Notes: generated from the letters alone by a model not told the origin. A stretch of 18,368 bases of DNA from Microbacteriaceae bacterium (GCA_017744755.1 JAGIAU010000017.1:1-18368), one strand, 5' to 3'; shown: positions 6,093 to 13,366, counted from the first letter of the stretch. Program-made: numbers and translations.

Positions 6093-9000
6093 GGTACAGC
6101 CATGAGGAGCTCGCCGCGGCGCTCAGCACGCCCGCGAAGCGGGTGTTCCCCCCGACGCCGCAGCAGGCGCGCGTCGTCGAGTCCGCAGTCGACGCGCCCG
6201 CGCTCGTCGTGGCGGGCGCGGGCAGCGGGAAGACGGAGACGATGTCGTTCCGCGTCGTCCACCTCGTCGCGAACGGCCTCGTCGAGCGGCCCGATCAGGT
6301 GCTCGGCCTGACCTTCACCCGGAAGGCGGCGCTCGAGCTCGCCCAGCGCGTGGCCGAGCGGCTCGACCGGCTGCGGCAGGCCGGGATCCTCGCGCGCGAC
6401 ACCGAGCTGGAGCCGCCGACCGTCGCGACGTACAACGCCTGGGCGGGCTCGATCTACCGGGAGCATGCGCTCGCGATCGGCCGCGACCCCGACGCGGAGG
6501 TGCTCGGCGACGCGGCCGCGTGGCGGCTCGCCCGGCAGGTCGTCCTCGACCACGGCGGGACCGAGCTGCAGGCGCTCGAGAAGCGGCTCGCGGAGATCGC
6601 GGAGCTCGTCGTCCAGCTCAGCAACGCGATCTCCGACAATGTCGCCGACATCGACGAGGTCGACGCCTATGGGCGGGCGTTCGTCGAGTTCGTCCGCGGG
6701 ATCCCCGAGGGCGGCGCGACCCGGAAGGACCAGCGGGAGGCGCCGGCGGACGCCGCGGCCAAGGTCGACGGACTGCGCGTCCTGCTGCCGCTCGTCCGGC
6801 ACTACCAGGCGGCGAAGCAGCGGCAGGGCCGGATCGAGTTCACCGACCAGATCGCCGACGGCTTGAGGATCTGCCGCGAGGTGCCGCACGCCGCCGAGGC
6901 GATCCGGGAGCGGCACCGCGTCGTGCTCCTCGACGAGTACCAGGACACCTCCGTCATCCAGACGAGCCTGCTCGCCGAGCTGTTCCGCGACCGCGGCGTC
7001 ATGGCGGTCGGGGACCCGAACCAGTCCATCTACGGCTGGCGCGGGGCGAGCGCGTCGAACCTCGCCGCGTTCCGCGAGGACTTCTCCTCGACGCCCGAGC
7101 TCGTTCCGGTGCATCCGCTGTCGAAGAGCTGGCGGAACCCGCCCCTCGTCCTCGACGCCGCCAACGAGCTCGCCGAGCCGCTGCGGGCCGCCTCGCCCAT
7201 CGAGGTCGAGCGGCTCGTCGCGCGGGACCATCCGGTGATCGGCCGCTTCGACTCGGTGTACCCCGAGACGATCGTCGAGGAGGTCGAGCAGGTCGTGGAC
7301 TGGCTCGGCCACCGGCTCTCGGTGCCGGTCGACGACGGCGCGGAGCCGCCGACCGCCGCCATCATCCTGCACAAGCGGGAGCACATGCAGCGCTTCGGCG
7401 ACGAGCTCGCGCGCCGCGGCATCCCGTACCGCATCGTCGGCGGCGGCGGACTGCTCAGCACGCCCGAGGTCACCGACCTCGTCGCCCAGCTCCGGGTCCT
7501 CGTCGATCCGGGCGCCGGCTCCGAGCTCATCCGGCTGCTCGCCGGCGCCCGCTGGCGGATCGGCGTCAAGGACCTGAAGGCGCTGCGCGACCTCGCCCGC
7601 TGGCTCGGCGACCGGGACGCCCGGCAGCAGCCGCTCGCCGACGGGGTGAAGGACGCGCGGAAGCGGTCCGGGATCCCGGCGGACGCCACCTCGAACGCGG
7701 AGGCGCTCGACTTCCTCGTCGACGCTCCGGCCGGGCACTCGCGGCTCGCGGCGTTCACGGAGGCGGGTCTCGCCCGGCTGCGGGCCTTCGGCGCGGAGCT
7801 CCGGCGACTGCGCGGCCGGGTCGGCATGCCGCTGCCCGACCTCGTCGCCCACGTCGAGGAGGCCATGCGCCTCGACGTCGAGGTCGTCGCGAACGAGGTG
7901 TCCCCCGTCGGCCTAGCGAACCTCCGCGCGTTCCGCCGCGAGGCCGAGGGCTTCGCGGCGGTCGACGATCGGGGCACGCTCGGCGCGTTCCTGGACTGGA
8001 TCGACCGGGCGATGCGGAACGATCGCGAGCTCGGCGCGGCCGATCCGCCGTCGGAGCCGGGCACCGTGCAGCTCATCACGGTGCACGGCGCGAAGGGCCT
8101 CGAATGGGATGTCGTCGCGATCCCGCGGATGGTGCAGGACGAGTTCCCCGCGAAGGCGAAGGCCGACAGCTCCTGGGTGCGGCTCGGGGCGCTGCCCTAC
8201 GAGTTCCGCCGGGATCGCGCCGCGCTGCCCGAGCTCGGCTGGCGCGCGGCCGACCAGAAGGAGTTCAAGGAGCGGCTCGACGCCTTCCACGACGCGCTCA
8301 AGGAGCGCTTCGCCGAGGAGGAGCGTCGGCTGATCTACGTCGCCGTCACGCGCGCGCGGCGGGACCTGCTGCTGAGCGGCTCCTGGTGGGCGACGCAGAC
8401 CAGACCGCGGCAGCCCGGGGAGTACCTCGCCCGGCTCGCGGAGCTGGGGATCGTCGATCCGCTGCCCGAGGCGCCCGAGCACGATGCGAACCCCATCGAC
8501 GCGGGCGCCGCCGACCTGGTCTGGCCGCTCGACCCGCTGGGGGAGCGGCGGCAGCGCGTCGAGCGCGCGGCAGCGCTCGTCGCCGCGGCCGACGGCGTGC
8601 TGCCCGCGGACGCGTCCTGGGCGCGCGACCTCGACCTCCTGCTCGCCGAGCATGCGGCGCGCGGGACGGCGGCGCCGATCGAGCCGCCGAGCCGGATCCC
8701 CGCCTCGGGCTTCAAGGAGTGGGTGGGCGACCCGGACGCCGCGGCCCAGCGGGTGCTGCGGCCGATGCCCGAGCAGCCGTACCGGGCGACCCGCCTCGGC
8801 ACGATCTTCCACGCCTGGGTTGAGGACCGGTACCGGACCCGCGCGGCGGAATCGCTCTTCGACCTCGACGACGCGTCGGCCGACGACGCCGATGAGTTCT
8901 CCGGGCTCGCCCCGGCGGACGAGGCGAAGCTCGCGGAGCTGCGGACGAACTTCGAACACTCGCGCTGGGCGTTCCTCGAGCCGGTCGCGATCGAGCGGGC

Positions 9001-9325
9001 GATCGAGCTGCCGTTCGCAGGCAGGACGGTGCCGTGCAAGATCGACGCCGTGTTCGCCACCGTCGACGGGCGGACCGAGATCGTCGACTGGAAGACCGGG
9101 AAGGCGCCGCGGACCGCGGAGGAGCGTGAGGCCTTCGACTATCAGCTCGCGCTGTACCGCCTCGCCTGGTCGAAGGCCACCGGGACGCCGGTGGAGGACA
9201 TCGACGCGAAGGCGTTCTTCGTCGCGGCCGGCGAGGAGTACGCGCCGGCCGCCCTGCCGGGCGAGGCCGAGCTGCTCGCGCGCTGGGGGCGGGCGATCGA
9301 ATCGCTTCGACCAGCGGAGGCGTAG
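6089..9325 (+). CDS. adnB: AdnB-like helicase-nuclease subunit (lead motor)
   Basis: The 1078-residue partner of AdnA, with an SF1A helicase followed by a RecB-family nuclease. All motor motifs look canonical: GAGSGKT (43-49), Ia LTFTRKAA (74-81), II DEYQ (282-285), III GDPNQSIYGWRGA (308-320), IV SKSWRNP (345-351), V TVHGAKGLEWD (664-674) and VI VAVTRARR (751-758). The nuclease has LGTIFH with H908, KID with D986, D1000-W-K1002 and QLALYRLA (1019-1026). In mycobacteria AdnB is the driving motor for strand translocation, and the contrast with the degenerate AdnA here agrees. Only two cysteines are visible (262 and 983), so this subunit cannot carry the AddB-type iron-sulfur cluster. The start codon overlaps the adnA stop, giving translational coupling and probable 1:1 synthesis. 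It converges with the phosphotransferase-like gene. Confidence 0.95.
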   Translation: MRYSHEELAAALSTPAKRVFPPTPQQARVVESAVDAPALVVAGAGSGKTETMSFRVVHLVANGLVERPDQVLGLTFTRKAALELAQRVAERLDRLRQAGILARDTELEPPTVATYNAWAGSIYREHALAIGRDPDAEVLGDAAAWRLARQVVLDHGGTELQALEKRLAEIAELVVQLSNAISDNVADIDEVDAYGRAFVEFVRGIPEGGATRKDQREAPADAAAKVDGLRVLLPLVRHYQAAKQRQGRIEFTDQIADGLRICREVPHAAEAIRERHRVVLLDEYQDTSVIQTSLLAELFRDRGVMAVGDPNQSIYGWRGASASNLAAFREDFSSTPELVPVHPLSKSWRNPPLVLDAANELAEPLRAASPIEVERLVARDHPVIGRFDSVYPETIVEEVEQVVDWLGHRLSVPVDDGAEPPTAAIILHKREHMQRFGDELARRGIPYRIVGGGGLLSTPEVTDLVAQLRVLVDPGAGSELIRLLAGARWRIGVKDLKALRDLARWLGDRDARQQPLADGVKDARKRSGIPADATSNAEALDFLVDAPAGHSRLAAFTEAGLARLRAFGAELRRLRGRVGMPLPDLVAHVEEAMRLDVEVVANEVSPVGLANLRAFRREAEGFAAVDDRGTLGAFLDWIDRAMRNDRELGAADPPSEPGTVQLITVHGAKGLEWDVVAIPRMVQDEFPAKAKADSSWVRLGALPYEFRRDRAALPELGWRAADQKEFKERLDAFHDALKERFAEEERRLIYVAVTRARRDLLLSGSWWATQTRPRQPGEYLARLAELGIVDPLPEAPEHDANPIDAGAADLVWPLDPLGERRQRVERAAALVAAADGVLPADASWARDLDLLLAEHAARGTAAPIEPPSRIPASGFKEWVGDPDAAAQRVLRPMPEQPYRATRLGTIFHAWVEDRYRTRAAESLFDLDDASADDADEFSGLAPADEAKLAELRTNFEHSRWAFLEPVAIERAIELPFAGRTVPCKIDAVFATVDGRTEIVDWKTGKAPRTAEEREAFDYQLALYRLAWSKATGTPVEDIDAKAFFVAAGEEYAPAALPGEAELLARWGRAIESLRPAEA

Positions 9326-9331
9326 GCCGGG

Positions 9332-9345
9332 CGCCCCGACGGGCG
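9332..9345. terminator. Weak GC hairpin between adnB and the phosphotransferase-like gene
   Basis: The 45-bp convergent gap after adnB contains CGCCC (9332-9336), loop CGAC and GGGCG (9341-9345). This is a 5-bp stem without a U-tract. It is a plausible 3'-end structure for either transcript, but such short GC stems are frequent in DNA of this composition. Confidence 0.22.
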
Positions 9346-9370
9346 GGCTCCGGGCTGCGCCGGCGTCCCG

Positions 9371-10351
9371 CTACCGGCTCGGCGTCCGGTCGAGCAGGTC
9401 CTCGACCTCGTCGACCGTGAGCACCGGCGCGGTCGGGCTGTCGATGCGGGCGGACATGTCGCCGTGGATGCGCTCGGCGAGGTTCGTCAGCAGCTCGACG
9501 GCGTCGTCGACGACGTCGGTCGCCTTCGACTCGACGCCGTGCAGCAGCCAGCGGCCCAGGTCCAGCTCGGAGAGCAGCGCCGCGCGGTGACGCAGTCGGC
9601 GGTCGCCCGTGCCGGCGGTCGACCAGTAGCCGGAGAACACGGCGTCCGCGACGCGCTCCGTCTGCACGGCCCACTTGAAGTCCTCGGCCGGGTCGCCGAT
9701 CGCGAGACCGTGCCACCCCTCGAGCGCGACGACGGTGTCCTCGACCGCGAGGAACGACGAGGAGTCGAAGCCGCCGACGACACGCGCCTGGAACTGCCAG
9801 AGATCGGCGTCGTCGATCGCGTGCTGCCAGCGGGCCTGCACGGCGACGGGGAGCATCCCGGTCGCGACGGTGCGGTCGAGCACGCCGATCGCGGCGCGCC
9901 GGGACTCCGCGGGCCCGCTCATCGGCAGGGCGGCGTCGGCGACGATCGTCGGCGGCAGCAGGTGGACGGCGCCGATCGCCTGGCCGATGCCGTAGCCGAG
10001 GCCCTCCGGCTCGACAGGGATGGCGGTCGCGGGCACGGCCTCGCCCGGGAAGCGCTCCGTGACGGCGACGAACGTCGGTCCCGCCTTCGTGCGGCCCGCG
10101 AGCGAGGTGACGGCGAAGGGCAGCCGGGCGCGAGCGCCCGGGGTCAGCGCGGCGAGCGCGCGCAGCTCGGACTCGAGCCGGCGGTCGGCGGACTTCGTGC
10201 GCGGCACGCGGACGAGCCAGTCCCGGCCGTCGGCCCCGCCGAGGACGGCGGCGTCGAAGTCGGGGTCGGCGAGGGGCGCGGCCTGGCGGACGTCGAGGCC
10301 CGGCACCGCCGCCGAGGCGAGCGCGGCTAGAGTGAACGCTGAACGAGCCAT
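9371..10351 (-). CDS. Phosphotransferase-fold protein, probable pseudokinase
   Basis: A 326-residue protein with the layout of the aminoglycoside/macrolide phosphotransferase (APH) fold: nucleotide-lobe strand WLVRVP (45-50), a helix with SELRALAAL (61-69), hinge-like VTERFPG (97-103), and a C-terminal lobe ending its catalytic segment in GDPAEDF (219-225). The expected catalytic HGDL....N motif aligns to VVGGFDSSSFLAV (191-203), so the catalytic Asp is F195 and the Mg-binding Asn is F200. The later metal-binding Asp of the IDW motif is G212 (LEGWHG). Activity as a kinase is therefore doubtful. Automatic pipelines would call it an aminoglycoside or macrolide phosphotransferase, but resistance should not be inferred. 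The start ATG at 10351 lies six bases after TACCCT. In-frame upstream codons to 10435 would overlap nudC. It lies between adnB and nudC on the opposite strand. Confidence 0.85.
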   Translation of the reverse strand: MARSAFTLAALASAAVPGLDVRQAAPLADPDFDAAVLGGADGRDWLVRVPRTKSADRRLESELRALAALTPGARARLPFAVTSLAGRTKAGPTFVAVTERFPGEAVPATAIPVEPEGLGYGIGQAIGAVHLLPPTIVADAALPMSGPAESRRAAIGVLDRTVATGMLPVAVQARWQHAIDDADLWQFQARVVGGFDSSSFLAVEDTVVALEGWHGLAIGDPAEDFKWAVQTERVADAVFSGYWSTAGTGDRRLRHRAALLSELDLGRWLLHGVESKATDVVDDAVELLTNLAERIHGDMSARIDSPTAPVLTVDEVEDLLDRTPSR

Positions 10352-10357
10352 GGCGAC

Positions 10358-10363
10358 AGGGTA
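10358..10363 (-). promoter_or_regulatory. Leaderless-type -10 box of the phosphotransferase-like gene
   Basis: TACCCT on the minus strand, six bases before the ATG at 10351. The spacing matches the boxes before adnA and the DUF3107 gene. It supports the shorter start for this gene and a leaderless mRNA. It lies in the 68-bp divergent gap shared with nudC. Confidence 0.5.
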
Positions 10364-10419
10364 GGTCGCGCCCGCGGCGCACCGGCTCAGCCACGCCGCC
10401 CGAGTCGGGGGTCCCGAAC

Positions 10420-11346
10420 ATGTCCCAGGAAGCACGGATCATCGGCGACCTGCCGCTCTCGCGTTCCGCGATCGACCGCGACCACGCGGCGCGGGAGCAG
10501 GACGGCCTCCTCGACGCGCTGTGGGCGGATCCCGCGACACGCGTGCTGCCGATCCTCGACGGGCAGGCGCTGCTCGCCGCGCCGGACCGCCTCGCCTTCC
10601 TCGCACCGGACGCGTTGCCGCGGCCCGCGGTGAGCGTGTACCTCGGCCGCACCGTCGACGACGAGCCGGATGCGCCGAAGGGCACGCCGGTCGTCGCGGC
10701 GCTGCTCGAGGACGCCGCGCATCTCGCGGAGGCCGACTGGGTGAACCTCCGGCAGGTCGGCCACCGGCTCGGCGCCCGTGACGCCGGCCTCTTCACCCAG
10801 GCGCTCGCGATCCTGAACTGGCACGCGTCCCATGCGTTCTCCCCGAAGACGGGCACGGCGACCGTGCCCGAGTCCGCGGGCTGGGTGCGCCGCGATCCGG
10901 TCGCGGGCGACCAGGTGTTCCCGCGCACCGACCCCGCGATCATCGTCGCCGTCCTCGACGCGGACGACCGCATCCTGCTCGGATCGAACGCGCTCTGGGA
11001 GCCGAACCGCTACTCGCTCCTGGCCGGCTTCGTCGACCCCGGCGAGTCGCTCGAGGCCGCCGTCGTCCGCGAGATCGCGGAGGAGTCGGGCCTCGTCGTC
11101 GTCGACCCCGTGTACGTCGGGAGCCAGCCGTGGCCGTTCCCGGCGTCGCTCATGCTCGGGTTCACCGCGCGCGTCGCGCCGGGAGCCGACCCGGCGCCGC
11201 GACCCGACGGGGTCGAGATCCTCGACCTGCGGTGGTTCACGCGCGAGGAGCTCGCCGCGGCGCTGCCCGACCTGAAGCTCCCCATGCGCGCCTCGATCGC
11301 CCGCGCGATCATCGAGCACTGGTACGGCGGCCCGCTTGCAGGCTGA
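10420..11346 (+). CDS. nudC: NAD(+) diphosphatase / NAD-RNA decapping Nudix hydrolase
   Basis: A 308-residue NudC, which splits NAD(H) into NMN(H) and AMP and in bacteria removes NAD caps from RNA 5' ends. The Nudix box is complete at 203-225 (G203, E209, R217-E218, E221-E222, G224). It is followed by the NudC-specific motif SQPWPFPAS (235-243), which distinguishes it from other Nudix enzymes. The zinc-ribbon region is present in outline but all four cysteine positions are replaced (FSPKTG at 140-145, RRDPVAG at 157-163). I see no cysteine anywhere in the protein, so it cannot bind structural zinc as the E. coli enzyme does. The ATG at 10420 follows a GGGGG tract eight bases upstream that may serve as ribosome binding site. 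uvrD2 begins three bases after its stop, so the two are probably one operon. Confidence 0.95.
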   Translation: MSQEARIIGDLPLSRSAIDRDHAAREQDGLLDALWADPATRVLPILDGQALLAAPDRLAFLAPDALPRPAVSVYLGRTVDDEPDAPKGTPVVAALLEDAAHLAEADWVNLRQVGHRLGARDAGLFTQALAILNWHASHAFSPKTGTATVPESAGWVRRDPVAGDQVFPRTDPAIIVAVLDADDRILLGSNALWEPNRYSLLAGFVDPGESLEAAVVREIAEESGLVVVDPVYVGSQPWPFPASLMLGFTARVAPGADPAPRPDGVEILDLRWFTREELAAALPDLKLPMRASIARAIIEHWYGGPLAG

Positions 11347-11349
11347 ACG

Positions 11350-13182
11350 ATGATCGGCTCCGCGGAGGAGATCCTCGCCGCCCTCGACCCCCAGCAGCGC
11401 GCCGCCGCGGAGGCGCTCGTCGGACCGGTGTGCATCCTCGCGGGCGCGGGGACGGGCAAGACCCGGACGATCACGCACCGCATCGCGTACGGCATCGCGA
11501 CGGGCCGCTACGCGGGGCCGCGGACGATGGCGCTGACGTTCACGACGCGGGCCGCGGGGGAGCTGCGGCAGCGGCTCCGCGCGCTCGGAGCCGGAGAGGT
11601 GCAGGCGAGGACGTTCCACTCGGCGGCGCTCGCGCAGCTCTCCTATTTCTGGCCGCGGATCGTCGGGGGGACGCTCCCGCGCATCGTCGACTCGAAGGCG
11701 TCGATCATCGCGGACGCGGCCGCGGAGGCGGGGGTGCGGGCCGACACGGCGACCATCCGGGACCTCGCGGCCGAGATCGAGTGGCGCAAGGTCTCCGACC
11801 TGTCGATCGAGGAGTGGGCGGCGGCGGGGCGCGCCGTCGCGGGCGTCGGCATCGGCCAGGTCGCGGCGGTGCAGCGCGCGTACGAGGAGCTCAAGGACGA
11901 GCGGCGGCAGATGGACCTCGAGGACGTGCTGCTCGCGACGGCCGGCATGATCGCGAGCGAGCCGGCCGTGGCGCGGTCCGTGCGGGAGCAGTACCGGACG
12001 TTCGTCGTCGACGAGTACCAGGACGTCTCGCCCATCCAGCACCGGCTGCTGCGGCTATGGCTCGGGGAGCGGCGCGACGTCTGCGTCGTCGGCGACGTGA
12101 ACCAGACGATCTACTCGTTCGCCGGCGCGAGCGCGATGCATCTGCTCGGCTTCGAGCGGGAGTTCGCGGGGGCCGAGGTCGTGCGCCTGGAGCGCAGCCA
12201 TCGCTCGGCGCAGCCGATCCTGGACCTGGCGAACCGGCTCGTCGCGGGTCGGGCGGGAGCGCTCCGGCTGGTCGCGGCGGGTGTGGGCGGCGACGCCTCG
12301 ACTCGGCCTGCGGCCTCGCTCAGCGATCCAGACGTCGCGGACCGGCTCCCTGAGCGAGCTGGAGGCGAGTTGGACTGGCTCCCTGAGCGAGCCGGAGGCG
12401 AGTCGGGCTGGCTCCCTGAGCGAGCCGGAGGCGAGTCGAAGGGCGTGCTGGCCCCTTCGCTCAGCGTCCATGCCGATGATCGCGCCGAGGCGCGGGCGGT
12501 CGCCTCGGCGGTGCGCGCCGACCTCGACGGGGGCGTCGAGCCGCAGCGGATCGCCGTGCTCGTGCGCCTCGGCGCGCAGGTGCCGGTCGTCGAGGACGCG
12601 CTCCGCGACGCGCGCATCCCCGTGAACGTGCGCGGGAACGCCCGCTTCTTCGAGCAGCCGCACGTCCGCGAGGCGATCGTGCACCTCGTCGCCGCTCGCC
12701 GGGCGGCGTCTGCGACGGATCCGGCCGTCGTGACCGCCCGCGGCGTGCTCGCGGGTCTCGGCTGGTCGGAGCAGCCGCCCGCGGTCCCGGGGCCGGCGCT
12801 CGAGCGCTGGACGGGGCTCGACGCGCTGCACCGGCTCGCGGCTGACGCCGGTCCGACCGCGTTCGCGCGCTTCGTCGACGAGCTGCTCGAGCGGCAGGCC
12901 GCGAACGACGACCCGGTCGCCGGCGCCGTCACGATCTCGACGATCCATGCCGCGAAGGGCCTCGAGTGGGAGTCGGTGCACGTCATCGGCCTGAGCGAGG
13001 GGCTGCTCCCGATCTCGTACGCGATGACGCCCGCCGAGGTGGAGGAGGAGCGCCGGCTCCTCTACGTCGCGATCACGCGCGCGAAGCGGCGGCTGCACCT
13101 CAGCCGTGCGCGCCGCGGCGGGGCGGGCGTCGGGGCCGCAGAGCGGGCGCCGAGCCGGTTCCTTGCCGACCTCCCGCTCTGA
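11350..13182 (+). CDS. uvrD2: UvrD2-type SF1 DNA helicase, short form with internal repeat insertion
   Basis: A 610-residue 3'-5' DNA helicase in the position occupied by uvrD2 beside nudC in mycobacteria. Motifs: I GAGTGKT (32-38), Ia ALTFTTRAA (61-69), II DEYQ (221-224), III GDVNQTIYSFAGA (248-260), IV RSHRS (282-286), V TIHAAKGLEW (531-540), VI VAITRAKR (573-580). The protein ends about 30 residues after motif VI. Mycobacterial UvrD2 is about 700 residues and carries a tetracysteine motif and an HRDC domain after the motor, and both are absent here. Residues about 316-373 are an extra segment encoded by palindromic repeat DNA, including three tandem LPERAGGE units (333-363). The segment lies between motifs IV and V in the second RecA-like half. 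The reading frame is maintained, so the gene is probably functional. It converges with the LLM monooxygenase gene. Confidence 0.92.
   Translation: MIGSAEEILAALDPQQRAAAEALVGPVCILAGAGTGKTRTITHRIAYGIATGRYAGPRTMALTFTTRAAGELRQRLRALGAGEVQARTFHSAALAQLSYFWPRIVGGTLPRIVDSKASIIADAAAEAGVRADTATIRDLAAEIEWRKVSDLSIEEWAAAGRAVAGVGIGQVAAVQRAYEELKDERRQMDLEDVLLATAGMIASEPAVARSVREQYRTFVVDEYQDVSPIQHRLLRLWLGERRDVCVVGDVNQTIYSFAGASAMHLLGFEREFAGAEVVRLERSHRSAQPILDLANRLVAGRAGALRLVAAGVGGDASTRPAASLSDPDVADRLPERAGGELDWLPERAGGESGWLPERAGGESKGVLAPSLSVHADDRAEARAVASAVRADLDGGVEPQRIAVLVRLGAQVPVVEDALRDARIPVNVRGNARFFEQPHVREAIVHLVAARRAASATDPAVVTARGVLAGLGWSEQPPAVPGPALERWTGLDALHRLAADAGPTAFARFVDELLERQAANDDPVAGAVTISTIHAAKGLEWESVHVIGLSEGLLPISYAMTPAEVEEERRLLYVAITRAKRRLHLSRARRGGAGVGAAERAPSRFLADLPL
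12298..12323 (-). repeat. Inverted copy of the CTGAGCGAG...GAGTCGA element inside uvrD2
   Basis: Read on the minus strand this 26-bp segment starts CTGAGCGAGG and ends CCGAGTCGA. It matches the three direct units downstream apart from extra bases in the centre, where it has its own GGCC-TGC-GGCC palindrome. It encodes part of residues 317-325 (TRPAASLSD) in the uvrD2 frame. Paired with any direct unit it would form a long stem-loop. Confidence 0.75.
12344..12442 (+). repeat. Three tandem 33-bp direct repeats within uvrD2
   Basis: Units lie at 12344-12376, 12377-12409 and 12410-12442. Each starts GGCTCCCTGAGCGAGC and contains GGAGGCGAGT. Units 2 and 3 are identical over their first 29 bases, and unit 1 differs from unit 2 at three positions. 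Because 33 is divisible by three, the helicase frame is kept and each unit encodes an 11-residue peptide around LPERAGGES. The near identity of units 2 and 3 suggests recent duplication. No spacers separate the units, so this is not a CRISPR array. Confidence 0.92.
12437..12459. repeat. 7-bp hairpin closing the repeat block in uvrD2
   Basis: CGAAGGG (12437-12443), a 9-nt loop and CCCTTCG (12453-12459) form a perfect 7-bp inverted repeat. The left arm is the end of the third direct unit. The right arm continues as CCCTTCGCTCAGCG, which looks like a shortened inverted copy of the element. The whole block thus has an inverted - three direct - inverted layout. Confidence 0.7.
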
Positions 13183-13206
13183 GTGTTCTCTCCGCCCTGC
13201 CGCCCA

Positions 13207-13257
13207 AGTGGGCGCAAATAGAGGTGAGCAGGGCGGTATGCCAGCCATTTGCGTCCA
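13207..13257 (+). repeat. 51-nt structured repeat, copy 1
   Basis: First of two 51-nt copies in the uvrD2 3' intergenic region. The ends can pair over 11 bp (TGGGCGCAAAT with ATTTGCGTCCA, including one G-U), enclosing a loop with the invariant core GGGCGGTATGCCAGCCA (13231-13247). The left arm also overlaps an alternative hairpin with upstream bases (CGCCC-AAGT-GGGCG, 13201-13214), which could terminate uvrD2 transcription. Its two possible folds are mutually exclusive. Confidence 0.85.
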
Positions 13258-13291
13258 CAGCGGCCCGGCGGGATCGGTGCGGCCGGCCATG

Positions 13292-13342
13292 AGTGGGCGC
13301 AAGTGGTTGTCAGGAGGGCGGTATGCCAGCCAGTTGCGTCCA
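13292..13342 (+). repeat. 51-nt structured repeat, copy 2
   Basis: Second copy, offset by 85 bp from the first, identical at 44 of 51 positions and of equal length. The core GGGCGGTATGCCAGCCA (13316-13332) is unchanged. The outer stem has one mismatch in addition to the G-U. Five of the seven differences to copy 1 lie between the left stem arm and the core. An offset of 85 bp is not a multiple of three, so the conservation is not coding. Confidence 0.85.
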
Positions 13343-13366
13343 TGAGGGCGGTCGGGTAGGCGCGGC

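Noticed and set aside
9371..10351. Antibiotic-resistance phosphotransferase
   Set aside because: The catalytic Asp, Asn and metal-binding Asp positions are occupied by Phe, Phe and Gly, and the gene sits in a conserved housekeeping neighbourhood.
8712..10973. 753-codon minus-strand frame across adnB, the phosphotransferase-like gene and nudC
   Set aside because: It runs antisense to adnB and nudC and is in a different frame from the phosphotransferase-like gene; no domain is visible.
12344..12442. Tandem 33-bp repeats as a CRISPR array
   Set aside because: Units are contiguous without unique spacers, lie inside a coding frame, and no cas genes are nearby.
13207..13345. Short open frames over the 51-nt repeats encoding similar GGMPA-CVH peptides
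   Set aside because: The two copies are 85 bp apart and so are in different frames; conservation follows stem and core nucleotides, not codons.
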